From: Collimonas arenae | GTDB lineage: Bacteria > Pseudomonadota > Gammaproteobacteria > Burkholderiales > Burkholderiaceae_D | Length of the DNA stretch: 64,000 bases | Direction: 5' to 3' | NCBI RefSeq assembly: GCF_001584165.1 | Contig: NZ_CP013233.1 | Coordinates: forward strand, 992,001-1,056,000 | Part shown: piece by piece, positions 49,849 through 58,757 of the stretch | How the letters are laid out: each line of letters begins with the position of its first letter | Position numbering within the stretch: position 1 is the first letter of the stretch | Position numbers and translations under genes: made by a program | Notes under the pieces: generated by a model | Database searches by the model: none | Told to the model about the DNA's origin: nothing | What the model saw: only the letters and a program-made list of their open reading frames with translations

Positions 49849-50454
49849 TCAATATAGGCTTGCCTGGACCCGAGCGGGCAATTCGCTATCGTAAGCGTCG
49901 GCATCGAATGCACCATCCGTCAGCCGCTCGTGCATGGCCCCGGGACTGGGCAGGCGGCTGCGTTCCAGTTGCTGCGATGGGTCCCAGAGTTTTGAGCGGA
50001 CCAACGCCTTCGAACAATGAAAATAAGCCGCCTCGATGTTCACGATGGTGACTGTGCGCGGCAGTTTGCCATTTACCGCAAAATTGCCCAGCATGGCCGG
50101 ATCGGTGGAGATTTCCGCGCGGCCGTTGACGCGCAGCGTTTCACCGATACCAGGCACGATGAAGAGCACTGAAATGCGCGAGTCGACGACGATGTTGCGC
50201 AGTGTGTCGATGCGGTTATTGCCTGGACGGTCCGGGATCGCCAGCGTACGCTCATCCAGAATCTTGACGAATCCTGGCGCATCTCCTTTTGGGGAGCAAT
50301 CGGTGCCTTCGGGGCCGGCAGAAGAAATGACGATAAATGGCGAGGCGGTGACAAACGCTTGGTAATCCTCGTTCAGGAAATCAATTTCCTTCCAGATCGC
50401 GCGTTCATGCGGTTTGCCATAAATCTCTTCCAACTGCGCGATGCTGGTAAGCAT
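49849..50454 (-). CDS. Pyridoxamine 5'-phosphate oxidase-family FMN-binding protein
   Basis: 201 residues of the split-barrel flavin-binding fold, closest by pattern to the MSMEG_1061 group. Seen: FIVISSAGPEGTDCSPKGDA, then FVKILDERTLAIPDRPGNNR with DTLRNIVVDSRISVLFI, the FMN-phosphate contacts of the family. The group is thought to bind FMN or F420 for redox or detoxification reactions; the substrate is unknown. It lies 123 bases after the phzF-like gene, with nothing metabolic linking them. Confidence 0.85.
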   Translation of the reverse strand: MLTSIAQLEEIYGKPHERAIWKEIDFLNEDYQAFVTASPFIVISSAGPEGTDCSPKGDAPGFVKILDERTLAIPDRPGNNRIDTLRNIVVDSRISVLFIVPGIGETLRVNGRAEISTDPAMLGNFAVNGKLPRTVTIVNIEAAYFHCSKALVRSKLWDPSQQLERSRLPSPGAMHERLTDGAFDADAYDSELPARVQASLY

Positions 50455-50577
50455 ATGGATTCTCCGAATTGGTATGCGGCAATTTTACCAATGAATCACT
50501 GTCTTTCCCGGATTGCGGCGGTAGCGGCCTGTCTCTGGCGCCGGAAATGAAGCAATCATGATGAACGCAGAAAATGG

Positions 50578-51432
50578 CTACAGCGTAATGTTCCCGCGAC
50601 CGATCTCGATGACCTTGCCGCCAACCTGGATGGTGCGCTCGGTCGTCACTGCTAGACGCAGCAGGCAAGGGCGCTGCACCGCCGCCCCTTGTTCGACCTG
50701 ATATTTGAGCGGTAACGTGTAGTCGTGAGCGAGCAGCCAGCCGCCCAGGTTGGCGCAGGCCGAGCCGGTGCCCGGATCTTCTACTACGCCGCCGCCTGGC
50801 TTGGCGTAGAAATAGCGGGACAGGATCCGCCCCGGATTTTCGGTGTCGAAAGCAAACACATAAACCGTCTTGCGATCGATGCTGTTTTGCGGCCAGGCAT
50901 CCAGGCGGCTACTGTCGGGGCGCGTCCGCCGCACCGCATCGAGGCTACGCAGCGCCACCAGCATTTGATCGGTGCCGGTGTCGACCCATAGCGGCGCGGC
51001 CAGCAAATCATTTTCGTTCAATCCGAGCAATGCCGCCATGTCCACTTGCGTCAGATCGGCCGCAGCGGTTTTCGGTTGGCCGGGCGCAGTCAGGGTCCAG
51101 ATGTCGCCTTCGGCGCTTACCGGGACTACTCCGGCGTTGAGTTCCAGCGACAGCGTAGGACCGGTGCGAGCGAGATCACGCACCACATGTGCGGTCCCAA
51201 GCGTCGGGTGGCCGGCAAAGCGCATTTCATGGCCGGGAGTGAAGATGCGCACGCGTGCGTCGGCGCGATCTGAAGGCAGGATGAAAGTGGTTTCCGATAA
51301 ATTGAATTGCAGCGCCAGGGCTTGCATGGTGGGGGCATCCAGGCCGCGTGCGTCTTCGAATACGCACAACTGGTTGCCGCTGAAAGTCGATTCGGCAAAC
51401 ACGTTGAGGAGGCGGTAAGCGTAGCTGGCCAT
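50578..51432 (-). CDS. PhzF-family isomerase
   Basis: 284 residues in the two similar halves of the PhzF/diaminopimelate-epimerase fold. The catalytic glutamate is probably in FNLSETTFILPSD near residue 45. GHEMRFAGHPTLGTAHVVRD and GVVEDPGTGSACANLGGWLL are the conserved substrate-pocket blocks. PhzF itself acts in phenazine synthesis, but no other phenazine genes are near, so the substrate here is unknown. The start at 51432 (MASYAYRLLNVFAE) is clear. Confidence 0.88.
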   Translation of the reverse strand: MASYAYRLLNVFAESTFSGNQLCVFEDARGLDAPTMQALALQFNLSETTFILPSDRADARVRIFTPGHEMRFAGHPTLGTAHVVRDLARTGPTLSLELNAGVVPVSAEGDIWTLTAPGQPKTAAADLTQVDMAALLGLNENDLLAAPLWVDTGTDQMLVALRSLDAVRRTRPDSSRLDAWPQNSIDRKTVYVFAFDTENPGRILSRYFYAKPGGGVVEDPGTGSACANLGGWLLAHDYTLPLKYQVEQGAAVQRPCLLRLAVTTERTIQVGGKVIEIGRGNITL

Positions 51433-51642
51433 GGGAATCCCGTCGTTCTGAAAGTGAGCAATTCTAGCAGGTTGACTGGGTTGCTTTCAGAGTGGATAGC
51501 ATCATCTGTTTATCGACAATGCGGCGTCGAATCCCGCCGGCAAGTGGTTTTTTGTGGCGTGCGCTTGACATTGTCGCCAACTAGGCGCAAAAGTTGTCCT
51601 TGTCCCGACCCATCCACCCAACGGGACAGCGGGGGCGCCAGA

Positions 51643-52641
51643 ATGGACTGCGATTTGCCGGAATTGATCGAGCTGGAACGCATCATGCAGGAAGGAAAAC
51701 CCTACCTGGAAAGCAAGACCGTATGCGAAATTCAGATGAAAGGGCATCGTTTTCCTGTCTATGCGCTGACGATCGGCAGCAAGAGTCCGGAAGCGTCGGC
51801 GGTCGGATTCTTTGGCGGCGTCCACGGCCTCGAACGGATTGGCACCCGTGTACTGCTTTCCTTTTTGCGTAGCCTGTTGAGCCGCTTGAAGTGGGACGCG
51901 GCGCTGCATCAGCAATTGGCTTCAGTACGATTGGTCTTCATGCCGCTGGTTAATCCGGCCGGCATGTGGGACAGTACCCGCTGCAACCCGCGAGGTGTCG
52001 ACCTGATGCGCAATGCACCTGTCGACGCCAGCGAGAAGGTCGCCTTCATGCTCGGCGGCCAGCGCTTCAGTTCGCGTCTGCCTTGGTATCGCGGTGTCTC
52101 CGACGCACCGATGGAGGCGGAGGCCCAGGCCTTGTGCAGCGTTGTACGGCAGGAGCTGATGAGCCGCGAATTCAGTATTGCGCTGGATTGCCATTCCGGT
52201 TTCGGCCTGAAGGACCGCATCTGGTTCCCCTACGCCCACAGCCGCACACCGATTCCGCATCTGCCACAAGTCCTCGCCCTCAAGGAGCTATTCAATCAAA
52301 CTTATCGCGAACATAACTATCTGTTCGAAGCGCAGAACAAACAGTATCTGACACATGGCGATTTGTGGGATTACCTGTATCTGCAGGCGCAAGCCAGAAG
52401 CGACCGGGTTTTCTTGCCGCTGACGCTGGAGATGGGTTCCTGGCTCTGGGTGCGGGAAAATCCGCGCCAGCTGTTTTCTCGTCTGGGCATGTTCAATCCG
52501 AAATCGCCCAACCGGCTGCAGCGTGTGTTGCGCAGCCATCTGGTGTGGTTCGAGTTTCTCACCCGTGCGGCCGGCGCTCACCGCTATTGGACGCCCGATA
52601 GTCCCGGCTTTCAGCAAGAGCATGGAATGCATCATGAGTAG
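51643..52641 (+). CDS. M14-type zinc carboxypeptidase-like protein
   Basis: 332 residues from the ATG at 51643. The zinc ligands appear as GFFGGVHGLERIGTR (His and Glu) near residue 65 and DCHSGFG (His) near residue 190, the HxxE...H pattern of M14 and related succinylglutamate desuccinylases. No signal peptide is visible, so it is cytoplasmic. It may release a terminal residue from a peptide or cleave an N-acyl bond; the substrate is unknown. Its stop overlaps the start of the alpha/beta-hydrolase gene by eight bases, which indicates joint translation. Confidence 0.8.
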   Translation: MDCDLPELIELERIMQEGKPYLESKTVCEIQMKGHRFPVYALTIGSKSPEASAVGFFGGVHGLERIGTRVLLSFLRSLLSRLKWDAALHQQLASVRLVFMPLVNPAGMWDSTRCNPRGVDLMRNAPVDASEKVAFMLGGQRFSSRLPWYRGVSDAPMEAEAQALCSVVRQELMSREFSIALDCHSGFGLKDRIWFPYAHSRTPIPHLPQVLALKELFNQTYREHNYLFEAQNKQYLTHGDLWDYLYLQAQARSDRVFLPLTLEMGSWLWVRENPRQLFSRLGMFNPKSPNRLQRVLRSHLVWFEFLTRAAGAHRYWTPDSPGFQQEHGMHHE

Positions 52642-53389
52642 GTGGGTGTTCCTGCGTGGTTTGATGCGAGAGTCCCGTCATTGGGGGAAATTTCCAGACG
52701 TGTTTCGTTCGCTGGTGCCCGACGCCGACATCACACTGCTAGACCTGCCCGGCAACGGTAGCCTGCATACATTGAGAAGTCCGATGCGGGTGGAGGAAAT
52801 GACCGAAGCCTGCCGTAGCCAGCTCAAGAGCCGCGCTATTGAGCCGCCTTATCATTTGTTTGCCTTGTCGCTGGGCGGCATGGTCGCTACCGATTGGGCC
52901 GCGCGCTATCCGGAGGAGGTCGATGGTTGCGTGTTGCTCAATACCAGCCTGCGCCCCGTCAGTCCGTTCTATCGGCGTTTGCGGCCGCGCAATTACCCGG
53001 CGCTGCTTTCTCTCGGCTTGCTGGGCTTGAGTCGACGCCGCGTCGAACGGCAGGAAAGCCTGTTGCTGGACTTGACCAGTAATCAACATCCGCAGCAAAC
53101 AGAAGTGCTCGCTGCCTGGATCAGCTACCAGCACGACCAACCGGTCAGCCATCGCAACGCGTTGCGCCAGTTGTGCGCGGCAATTCGCTATCGTGCACCG
53201 GCAAGCGTACCGCAAACGCCGATACTGATTCTCGCCGGCGGCGCTGACCGGCTGATCGATCCTCGCTGTTCGCAGCGTCTGGCGCAGCAGTGGCAAGCGC
53301 CATTGGTGGTGCAAGAAGCAGCTGGTCACGATCTGACCCTGGATGCGGGGCATTGGGTGGCGGAACAGGTGCGCGATTGGCTGGCGTGA
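52634..53389 (+). CDS. Alpha/beta-hydrolase
   Basis: 251 residues. The nucleophile elbow is FALSLGGMVATDW (Ser, with the family pattern G/LxSLGG), the acid is probably in GGADRLIDPRCSQ and the histidine in AAGHDLTLDAGHW, together the classical triad. The start at 52634 (MSRWVFLRGLMRES) overlaps the M14 gene stop by eight bases. No signal peptide is visible. It is probably an esterase, thioesterase or peptidase acting on the same substrate as the M14 protein. That joint role is inferred only from the overlap. Confidence 0.82.
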   Translation: MSRWVFLRGLMRESRHWGKFPDVFRSLVPDADITLLDLPGNGSLHTLRSPMRVEEMTEACRSQLKSRAIEPPYHLFALSLGGMVATDWAARYPEEVDGCVLLNTSLRPVSPFYRRLRPRNYPALLSLGLLGLSRRRVERQESLLLDLTSNQHPQQTEVLAAWISYQHDQPVSHRNALRQLCAAIRYRAPASVPQTPILILAGGADRLIDPRCSQRLAQQWQAPLVVQEAAGHDLTLDAGHWVAEQVRDWLA

Positions 53390-53492
53390 CAGCGGTTCGT
53401 GGGCCGTAATACAAGTGATCCGAAAGAGCGCAGAATATCCCTATTGCATTGGCCGATTCCTCATGTTGGAGCGGCAATGTGAGGAGACTGCC

Positions 53493-53924
53493 ATGTACAT
53501 GAAGATTCTGGTGGCGTACGACGGCACGCCGGAAAGCAAGTCCGCCTTGCACGAATGTATCCGCATCGAACCGAATCCCTCGGCAGAAATTCACCTGCTG
53601 GCGGTGGTCCAGCTATCACCGTATGGCATGGCCGGCGGTTACGCGCCGGAAATTGCATTCACTACCAAGACGCAAATGATGCAGCAGGAGCTGGAACGAG
53701 GCCGCGAGCAACTGGCGTCCGCTGGACTGAAGGTGATCACGCACTTCAAGATTGGCGAGCCGGTCGATGTGATCGGCGCCCTGGCCGACCAACTGGGAAT
53801 AGAGCTCATCATCGTTGGCCATTCGCGCCGCAAGACATTTGCTATGCGGTGGTGGCGAGGGGCGATGGATGCGTTGCTGGTGGAGAGGGTCAAGAGCAGC
53901 ATTCTTGTCGCGGTTCACGCCTAG
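53493..53924 (+). CDS. Universal stress protein (UspA family)
   Basis: 143 residues. The family start MYMKILVAYDGTPESKSAL is clear, and the C-terminal half contains IIVGHSRRKTFAMRWW, the nucleotide-binding loop region. The full GxxG-x9-GS motif is not conserved, so ATP binding is uncertain. Such proteins help survival under starvation and redox stress. The start at 53493 has GAGGAG nine bases upstream. It follows the alpha/beta-hydrolase by 103 bases. Confidence 0.88.
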   Translation: MYMKILVAYDGTPESKSALHECIRIEPNPSAEIHLLAVVQLSPYGMAGGYAPEIAFTTKTQMMQQELERGREQLASAGLKVITHFKIGEPVDVIGALADQLGIELIIVGHSRRKTFAMRWWRGAMDALLVERVKSSILVAVHA

Positions 53925-54040
53925 TCGTCCGGACCGTTGCTCATCGGTGACCTCCCTTAGCAGTACTTCATTTGACGAAGATAAAGTCGCAATATAGTTT
54001 TGCTATACTCCCGCTTGCTTAAAAGACAAGAGGAAGATAC

Positions 54041-55252
54041 ATGATCGCTTTAGATACCCTGGAAACGCTGGTTGCGGCGTCATTGGTATTGCTGCTGGGA
54101 CGCAAGTTGGTGTCGTCTTCGACTTTCCTGAAAACATACAGTATTCCTGAGCCGGTGGTCGGTGGTCTGCTGGTGGCGCTGGTGTTGTTTGCGCTGCGCG
54201 GACTTGGCGATGTGCAGGTGCAGTTTGATGGCGGTTTGCAGGGGCCGTTGATGCTGGCGTTTTTTGCCACCATCGGGCTGAATGCCAATCTTGCCAGTTT
54301 GAAGGCAGGTGGCCGTACCCTGATGCTGTTTCTGGTTGTGGTGCTGGGTCTGTTGATATTGCAGGATACGATTGGTATCGGCATGGCCAAGATGTTGGGA
54401 CTGGATCCTTTGATCGGTTTGCTGGGAGCATCGATTTCTCTTTCCGGCGGACATGGCACTGGTGCAGCTTGGGGCCGAGTGTTTGCCGAGCGCCACGGAC
54501 TAGCGGCGGCGACTGAGATTGCGATAGCATGCGCGACATTCGGCTTGGTTCTAGGTGGTTTGATTGGCGGCCCGGTAGCCGGATTCCTGGTGAAACGGGT
54601 GAAATTGCCTATGGTGAAAAACGCTCAGGAAGAGCAGCAGGATGCGCCGCTGAGCTTTGAACAACCAAAGGCGGTGCAACTGATTACTGCGCAATCATTC
54701 ATCGAAGCATTGGCCTTGATTGCCGTCAGTCTTACGGTCGGCACCATGATCGCCAATCGACTGAACGGCACGGTATTTGAATTACCGACGTTTGTCAGCG
54801 TGCTGTTCGTTGGCGTCTTGTTGAGCAACGGTTTGTCGCTGGTGGTCGGCTACAAGATTTTTGAACGCGCAATCCTGGTCATTGGTAACGTCAGCCTGTC
54901 GCTATTTCTGGCGATGGCATTGATGAGCCTGCGTCTGTGGGACCTGGCGTCGCTGGCCTTGCCGGTGCTGTTGATCCTGGCCGTACAGACGGTTGCGATG
55001 GCGCTGTATGCAGCCTTTGTGACTTTCCGCGTGATGGGATCGAACTACGACGCGGCGGTCCTGGCAGCCGGACATTGCGGTTTCGGGTTGGGTGCAACAC
55101 CAACCGCGATTGCCAACATGCAGGCGGTGACAGACCGTTTCGGACCGTCGCGGCTGGCGTTCCTGGTCGTACCGATGGTCAGCGCCTTCTTCATCGACAT
55201 TGCGAATGCGATCGTGATCAAGCTGTTCCTCGCGCTGCCGATTTATAACTGA
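54041..55252 (+). CDS. gltS: Sodium/glutamate symporter GltS
   Basis: 403 residues with about 11-12 membrane helices in two inverted halves. The two family re-entrant loops are visible: GASISLSGGHGTGAAWG near residue 130 and AGHCGFGLGATPTAIANMQA near residue 345. It takes up glutamate with Na+ in the inner membrane. A TTGACG at 53972 with a TATAGT 15 bases later is a possible promoter, although the spacer is short. Confidence 0.95.
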   Translation: MIALDTLETLVAASLVLLLGRKLVSSSTFLKTYSIPEPVVGGLLVALVLFALRGLGDVQVQFDGGLQGPLMLAFFATIGLNANLASLKAGGRTLMLFLVVVLGLLILQDTIGIGMAKMLGLDPLIGLLGASISLSGGHGTGAAWGRVFAERHGLAAATEIAIACATFGLVLGGLIGGPVAGFLVKRVKLPMVKNAQEEQQDAPLSFEQPKAVQLITAQSFIEALALIAVSLTVGTMIANRLNGTVFELPTFVSVLFVGVLLSNGLSLVVGYKIFERAILVIGNVSLSLFLAMALMSLRLWDLASLALPVLLILAVQTVAMALYAAFVTFRVMGSNYDAAVLAAGHCGFGLGATPTAIANMQAVTDRFGPSRLAFLVVPMVSAFFIDIANAIVIKLFLALPIYN

Positions 55253-55435
55253 CGCGCCCCTGCATCGAAGAAGCGCGCTTCGCACACTCGTGTGTATGCG
55301 CTTCCTCGATGCGGCATCGATCGACATTTCTGTCGATATTCTGGAATGCTGGCGCGTTGCCGTCATCTTGCGCTTTGTACTATACAATTCGCTGTTCCCG
55401 ACATTTCCCCGCCGTTTCGACGTGCCCACTCCGCA

Positions 55436-55954
55436 ATGACCGATATTTCCCCGCAAGCCCCCGATTTGCCCGTTGAAACCGAAGCCGCTGATAGTTACGT
55501 TATTCAGGAGCCGCGTTTGTGGCGCGATGACGGCTGGACCGCGCGCATTATCAAGAACGACGATGACGACGGCTGGGCGGTGGCGATGATCAAGGATGGC
55601 GAGCCGGAACCGGCGCTGGTCGGCCCATGGACCATGGGGCGCGACAAGAAAAATCCGAAGCCATTGGATGCGCCGGCGTTCATTACGCTGGTCAAGACGG
55701 CAACTGAATTCGTGCGCCGCCACGAACAGCAATTGCACGCGATATTACACAAGAACATGACTGTGAGTGATGGTTCTGCGAGTTACAACGTGACACTGGA
55801 TATCGTTCCTGATGACGATTTTCCATATGCATTGCTGAGCGCTCGCGATGAGGACGGCGAGCAGGTCGCCCAGGTACGTGTTGCGCCCACCTTCAAGCTG
55901 AGCCAGAGCAGCGCCAGTACCTGGGTCGAGAATGGTTTCCGCAAACCGGGGTGA
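55436..55954 (+). CDS. Conserved hypothetical protein
   Basis: About 172 residues from the ATG at 55436, chosen over an in-frame start at 55292 that would add a non-coding leader. I do not recognise a function. Visible: a Trp- and Asp-rich block (WRDDGWTARIIKNDDDDGWA) near residue 30 and a beta-rich C-terminal part ending in TWVENGFRKPG. Such acidic cytoplasmic proteins are found next to many unrelated genes in betaproteobacteria. No signal peptide or membrane helix is seen. Confidence 0.7.
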   Translation: MTDISPQAPDLPVETEAADSYVIQEPRLWRDDGWTARIIKNDDDDGWAVAMIKDGEPEPALVGPWTMGRDKKNPKPLDAPAFITLVKTATEFVRRHEQQLHAILHKNMTVSDGSASYNVTLDIVPDDDFPYALLSARDEDGEQVAQVRVAPTFKLSQSSASTWVENGFRKPG

Positions 55955-56083
55955 CGTGTTGCCGTCACTGAGCGTTGGTGCCGGATTATTCGGGCGCACG
56001 GATTGAGAAGAAAAATTAGGATTGTGCTTGGAGCGGTTTGAGTAAAACCTTATACTGTGTATTTATACAGTTTTTGGTGAGCA

Positions 56084-56995
56084 ATGCCGCACAAGTTTCG
56101 TTTGTTTCTCGTTTCTCTGTTTCTTCTCAGTTCCAATGCTTTTGCCACAGATTGCTCATCTCATTATGCCGGTGGCCAGGCTCCAAGGATTCTCAACGAC
56201 AAGTTGGCGCGCCAGACCCAGGAGCTTTGCTACCAGGCATTTGTCGTCATGCATTCCGGCATCACGCGCACGCCGCTCTGGTCGGCCGAGCATTTAACGC
56301 GCAATAACGTTGATGCGGCGCGGACCCTGTCACGTGAAAATTCCTTCCATCCCGAGCCGGCGCTGCTGATCAATGATCGGGCGGAACTGAAGGACTATGC
56401 GCGCTCCGGCTTTGACCGCGGCCACATGAGTCCGAACGGCGACATGGCGAACCGGACTTCGCAGTACGAAAGTTTCAGCCTGGCCAACATGATCCCGCAG
56501 AATCCGCAGAACAACCGGCATGTCTGGGCCGCGATCGAAAGCGCTGTGCGCAACATGGCGGTGAATGACGGCGAACTGTATGTGATCACCGGACCGGCAT
56601 TTCTGGGGCAGGAGCTGCAGAAGGTCGGTAACGTATTGGTGCCAACTTATATCTATAAAGTCGTCTATAGTCCGAAGAGGCAACAAGCTGCGGCATATTT
56701 CATCAAGAACGAAGATACTTCGCACTACGAACAGATGTCGATCACGCAACTCGAAAATACCTTGCGCATCAACCTGCTTCCCGGCGTGCCGAAGCACGTC
56801 AAGGATGTGGCGATGAAATTGCCCGGGGCAAGCATGCGCGGCGAGCGAACCAGTCCGGAAAAACGGGCAGAGCCGGCGGCGCAACAGGTCCAGAAAATGG
56901 AAACGGATTTGCTGACGAGATTGCTGAACGATTTCTTGAAAATGTTGATGAATTTTTTAACCAGCCTGATTCAGAAAGGGATGTCCCATGTCTAA
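56084..56995 (+). CDS. Exported DNA/RNA non-specific endonuclease (NUC1 family)
   Basis: 303 residues. A signal peptide (FRLFLVSLFLLSSNAFA) targets it out of the cytoplasm. The catalytic block is FDRGHMSPNGDM with the general-base His, and NMIPQNPQNNRHVW carries the metal-binding Asn. ELYVITGPAF is the usual third block. It should degrade DNA and RNA in the periplasm or outside the cell. After residue 235 a helical tail of about 65 residues (KMETDLLTRLLNDFLKMLMN) is added, unlike typical nucleases. Its stop overlaps the next small gene by eight bases. Confidence 0.9.
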   Translation: MPHKFRLFLVSLFLLSSNAFATDCSSHYAGGQAPRILNDKLARQTQELCYQAFVVMHSGITRTPLWSAEHLTRNNVDAARTLSRENSFHPEPALLINDRAELKDYARSGFDRGHMSPNGDMANRTSQYESFSLANMIPQNPQNNRHVWAAIESAVRNMAVNDGELYVITGPAFLGQELQKVGNVLVPTYIYKVVYSPKRQQAAAYFIKNEDTSHYEQMSITQLENTLRINLLPGVPKHVKDVAMKLPGASMRGERTSPEKRAEPAAQQVQKMETDLLTRLLNDFLKMLMNFLTSLIQKGMSHV

Positions 56996-57233
56996 ATTTA
57001 CGCCATTCGCGGACGAAAGTGCGACCTTCGCCATCGGTAAATTGAACGTTGAAAACCGCCTGGATCGTGTCAGCCTGTTTGGCGATCTCGATCTGACCTT
57101 GGACGCGCGCGGACTGGAGCAAGCCAAGGCGCTGCAGGTGCTGGTCAATCAGGTGATCGGCGAGATGGAAGCGCGGACGTTGCCTGATGTGTTGCCGACA
57201 GCGCCTGTGGTGAAGGTCAGCAATCCGTTTTAA
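56988..57233 (+). CDS. Conserved hypothetical protein, 81 residues
   Basis: Overlaps the nuclease gene by eight bases, so it is likely translated with it. Contains ENRLDRVSLFGDLDLTLDA near residue 20 and ends PVVKVSNPF. I recall small proteins with this pattern from betaproteobacteria and xanthomonads, without an assigned role. No signal peptide is visible. An immunity or accessory role to the nuclease is only a guess based on the overlap. Confidence 0.7.
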   Translation: MSKFTPFADESATFAIGKLNVENRLDRVSLFGDLDLTLDARGLEQAKALQVLVNQVIGEMEARTLPDVLPTAPVVKVSNPF

Positions 57234-57265
57234 CCAAGGTATCAATGAGTCAATGAGGCGGCAAG

Positions 57266-57865
57266 ATGGATGAAGCAACGGGTAACGAAACTGAATTGAG
57301 TGCGGTAGGCATGCTGGGGAACGGTGCTCCGGTGACCATGGCATTGGAAGCCGTCGCGATTCGCAAGCATGGTGTGGGCGGTTGGGAGCCTTTTCATTAT
57401 GAGAAGATTTCCGAGAGCGAATATGAGGTCACCGGCGGCACGTGCGAACTCATTGGCGGTGTAAAAAAATGGCCGGGAGAGCACACTACGGTGATCGTGT
57501 CGGTGGAGGAACTGGCGGCTGAAGCGCGGACAGATGTGCCTGTGGAAATGGTGCAGAAATTGCCCCGGGTCGAGTCATTGAGTCCAGTCGGCAAGCAGGC
57601 TTCACAAAGGGCTCTGCCGCAGAACGATGATGCAGGCGGCGCACCAACCTATCTCACGGTCGTGTTGCAATTGCCGCAGGACGAACAAGGTCGCAAGCGT
57701 ATATATAACGCACTTAGCCTCGATACGAATTTTTTTGGCGCGGTGGTGACGGCAACTTCCCTGGCCGACGAAATTGCCGTCAACCAGTTGCTGGAAATGC
57801 GTTGCGAACCGGGAGATGTCAAGGACGCGCGCGAACGGGCGACGGCGCGCAATAGCAAGGCGTGA
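57266..57865 (+). CDS. Hypothetical protein, 199 residues
   Basis: Lies 32 bases after the 81-residue gene. I do not recognise it. The N-terminal 75 residues contain VAIRKHGVGGWEPFHYEKIS and VTGGTCELIGGVKKWPGEH; the C-terminal half has YLTVVLQLPQDEQGRKRIYN. A soluble acidic protein without signal peptide. It converges with kynA, with 30 bases between stops. The nuclease, the 81-residue protein and this protein appear to form one operon. Confidence 0.65.
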   Translation: MDEATGNETELSAVGMLGNGAPVTMALEAVAIRKHGVGGWEPFHYEKISESEYEVTGGTCELIGGVKKWPGEHTTVIVSVEELAAEARTDVPVEMVQKLPRVESLSPVGKQASQRALPQNDDAGGAPTYLTVVLQLPQDEQGRKRIYNALSLDTNFFGAVVTATSLADEIAVNQLLEMRCEPGDVKDARERATARNSKA

Positions 57866-57895
57866 GCGCTTTGTGCTGCTGGTCTTGCCAATCTC

Positions 57896-58738
57896 TCAGA
57901 GAGAGGTCCTCAGCGAGAACAGTTCCGGAAACAGCACTACATCCAGCATCTTCTTCAGATAGCTCGCGCCCTCGGTGCCGCCGGTGCCTTTCTTGAACCC
58001 GATCACGCGTTCCACCGTGGTCAAGTGACGGAAGCGCCAGAAGCGGAACGAGGTTTCGAGGTCGACCAGTTTCTCGGCCAGTTCATATAACTCCCAGTGT
58101 TTGTCCGGCGTCTTGTAGACCGTGAGCCAGGCGTTTTCCACGGATTGGTCGGCGACGGTGGGGCGGCTCCAATCCAGCGCCAGCCGGGCGTCGTCGACTG
58201 CCAATCCGGCACGCGCCATGAGCATCACTGCCTCATCGTAAATCGACGGCTGCTTCAGCGCGTCGTCCAACCGCGCAAACGATTCCGGCGAGTCTCGATG
58301 CATTTGCAGTAGCGTTGCATTCTTGTTCCCGAGCAGGAATTCGATCTCGCGATACTGATACGACTGGAAGCCGGAGGAGTGGCCCAGATAGGGACGGATC
58401 GCTGTATATTCGGGCGGCGTCATGGTCGCCAGAACATCCCAGGCATGCACCAGTTGATCCATGATGCGGGCGACGCGCGCCATCATCTTGAAGGCTGGCG
58501 ACAGCATATTCATGCGCAGCTGCGCGCGCACCGCATGCAGTTCGTGCAGCATCAATTTCATCCACAACTCGCTGGTCTGGTGCTGGACGATGAACAGCAT
58601 CTCGTTGTGATTCGGCGACAGCGGCCGCTGGGCCGACAACACCTGGTCGAGCGCCAGGTAATCGCCGTAGCTCATGTCTTCCTTGAATTCCATCTTGGCG
58701 CCGTGCCAGGCACCTTTTTCGTTGTACGGGCATTCCAT
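57896..58738 (-). CDS. kynA: Tryptophan 2,3-dioxygenase
   Basis: 280 residues. A haem enzyme that opens the indole ring of tryptophan to N-formylkynurenine. The conserved [20 protein letters not shown] and [19 protein letters not shown] (distal His and substrate contact), plus [19 protein letters not shown], are all present. [15 protein letters not shown] is the C-terminal helix. The start at 58738 has AGGAGA before it. It is the last gene of the kynB-kynU-kynA set. Confidence 0.97.
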   Translation of the reverse strand: MECPYNEKGAWHGAKMEFKEDMSYGDYLALDQVLSAQRPLSPNHNEMLFIVQHQTSELWMKLMLHELHAVRAQLRMNMLSPAFKMMARVARIMDQLVHAWDVLATMTPPEYTAIRPYLGHSSGFQSYQYREIEFLLGNKNATLLQMHRDSPESFARLDDALKQPSIYDEAVMLMARAGLAVDDARLALDWSRPTVADQSVENAWLTVYKTPDKHWELYELAEKLVDLETSFRFWRFRHLTTVERVIGFKKGTGGTEGASYLKKMLDVVLFPELFSLRTSL

Positions 58739-58757
58739 TCTTGTCTCCTGGTGCTAA

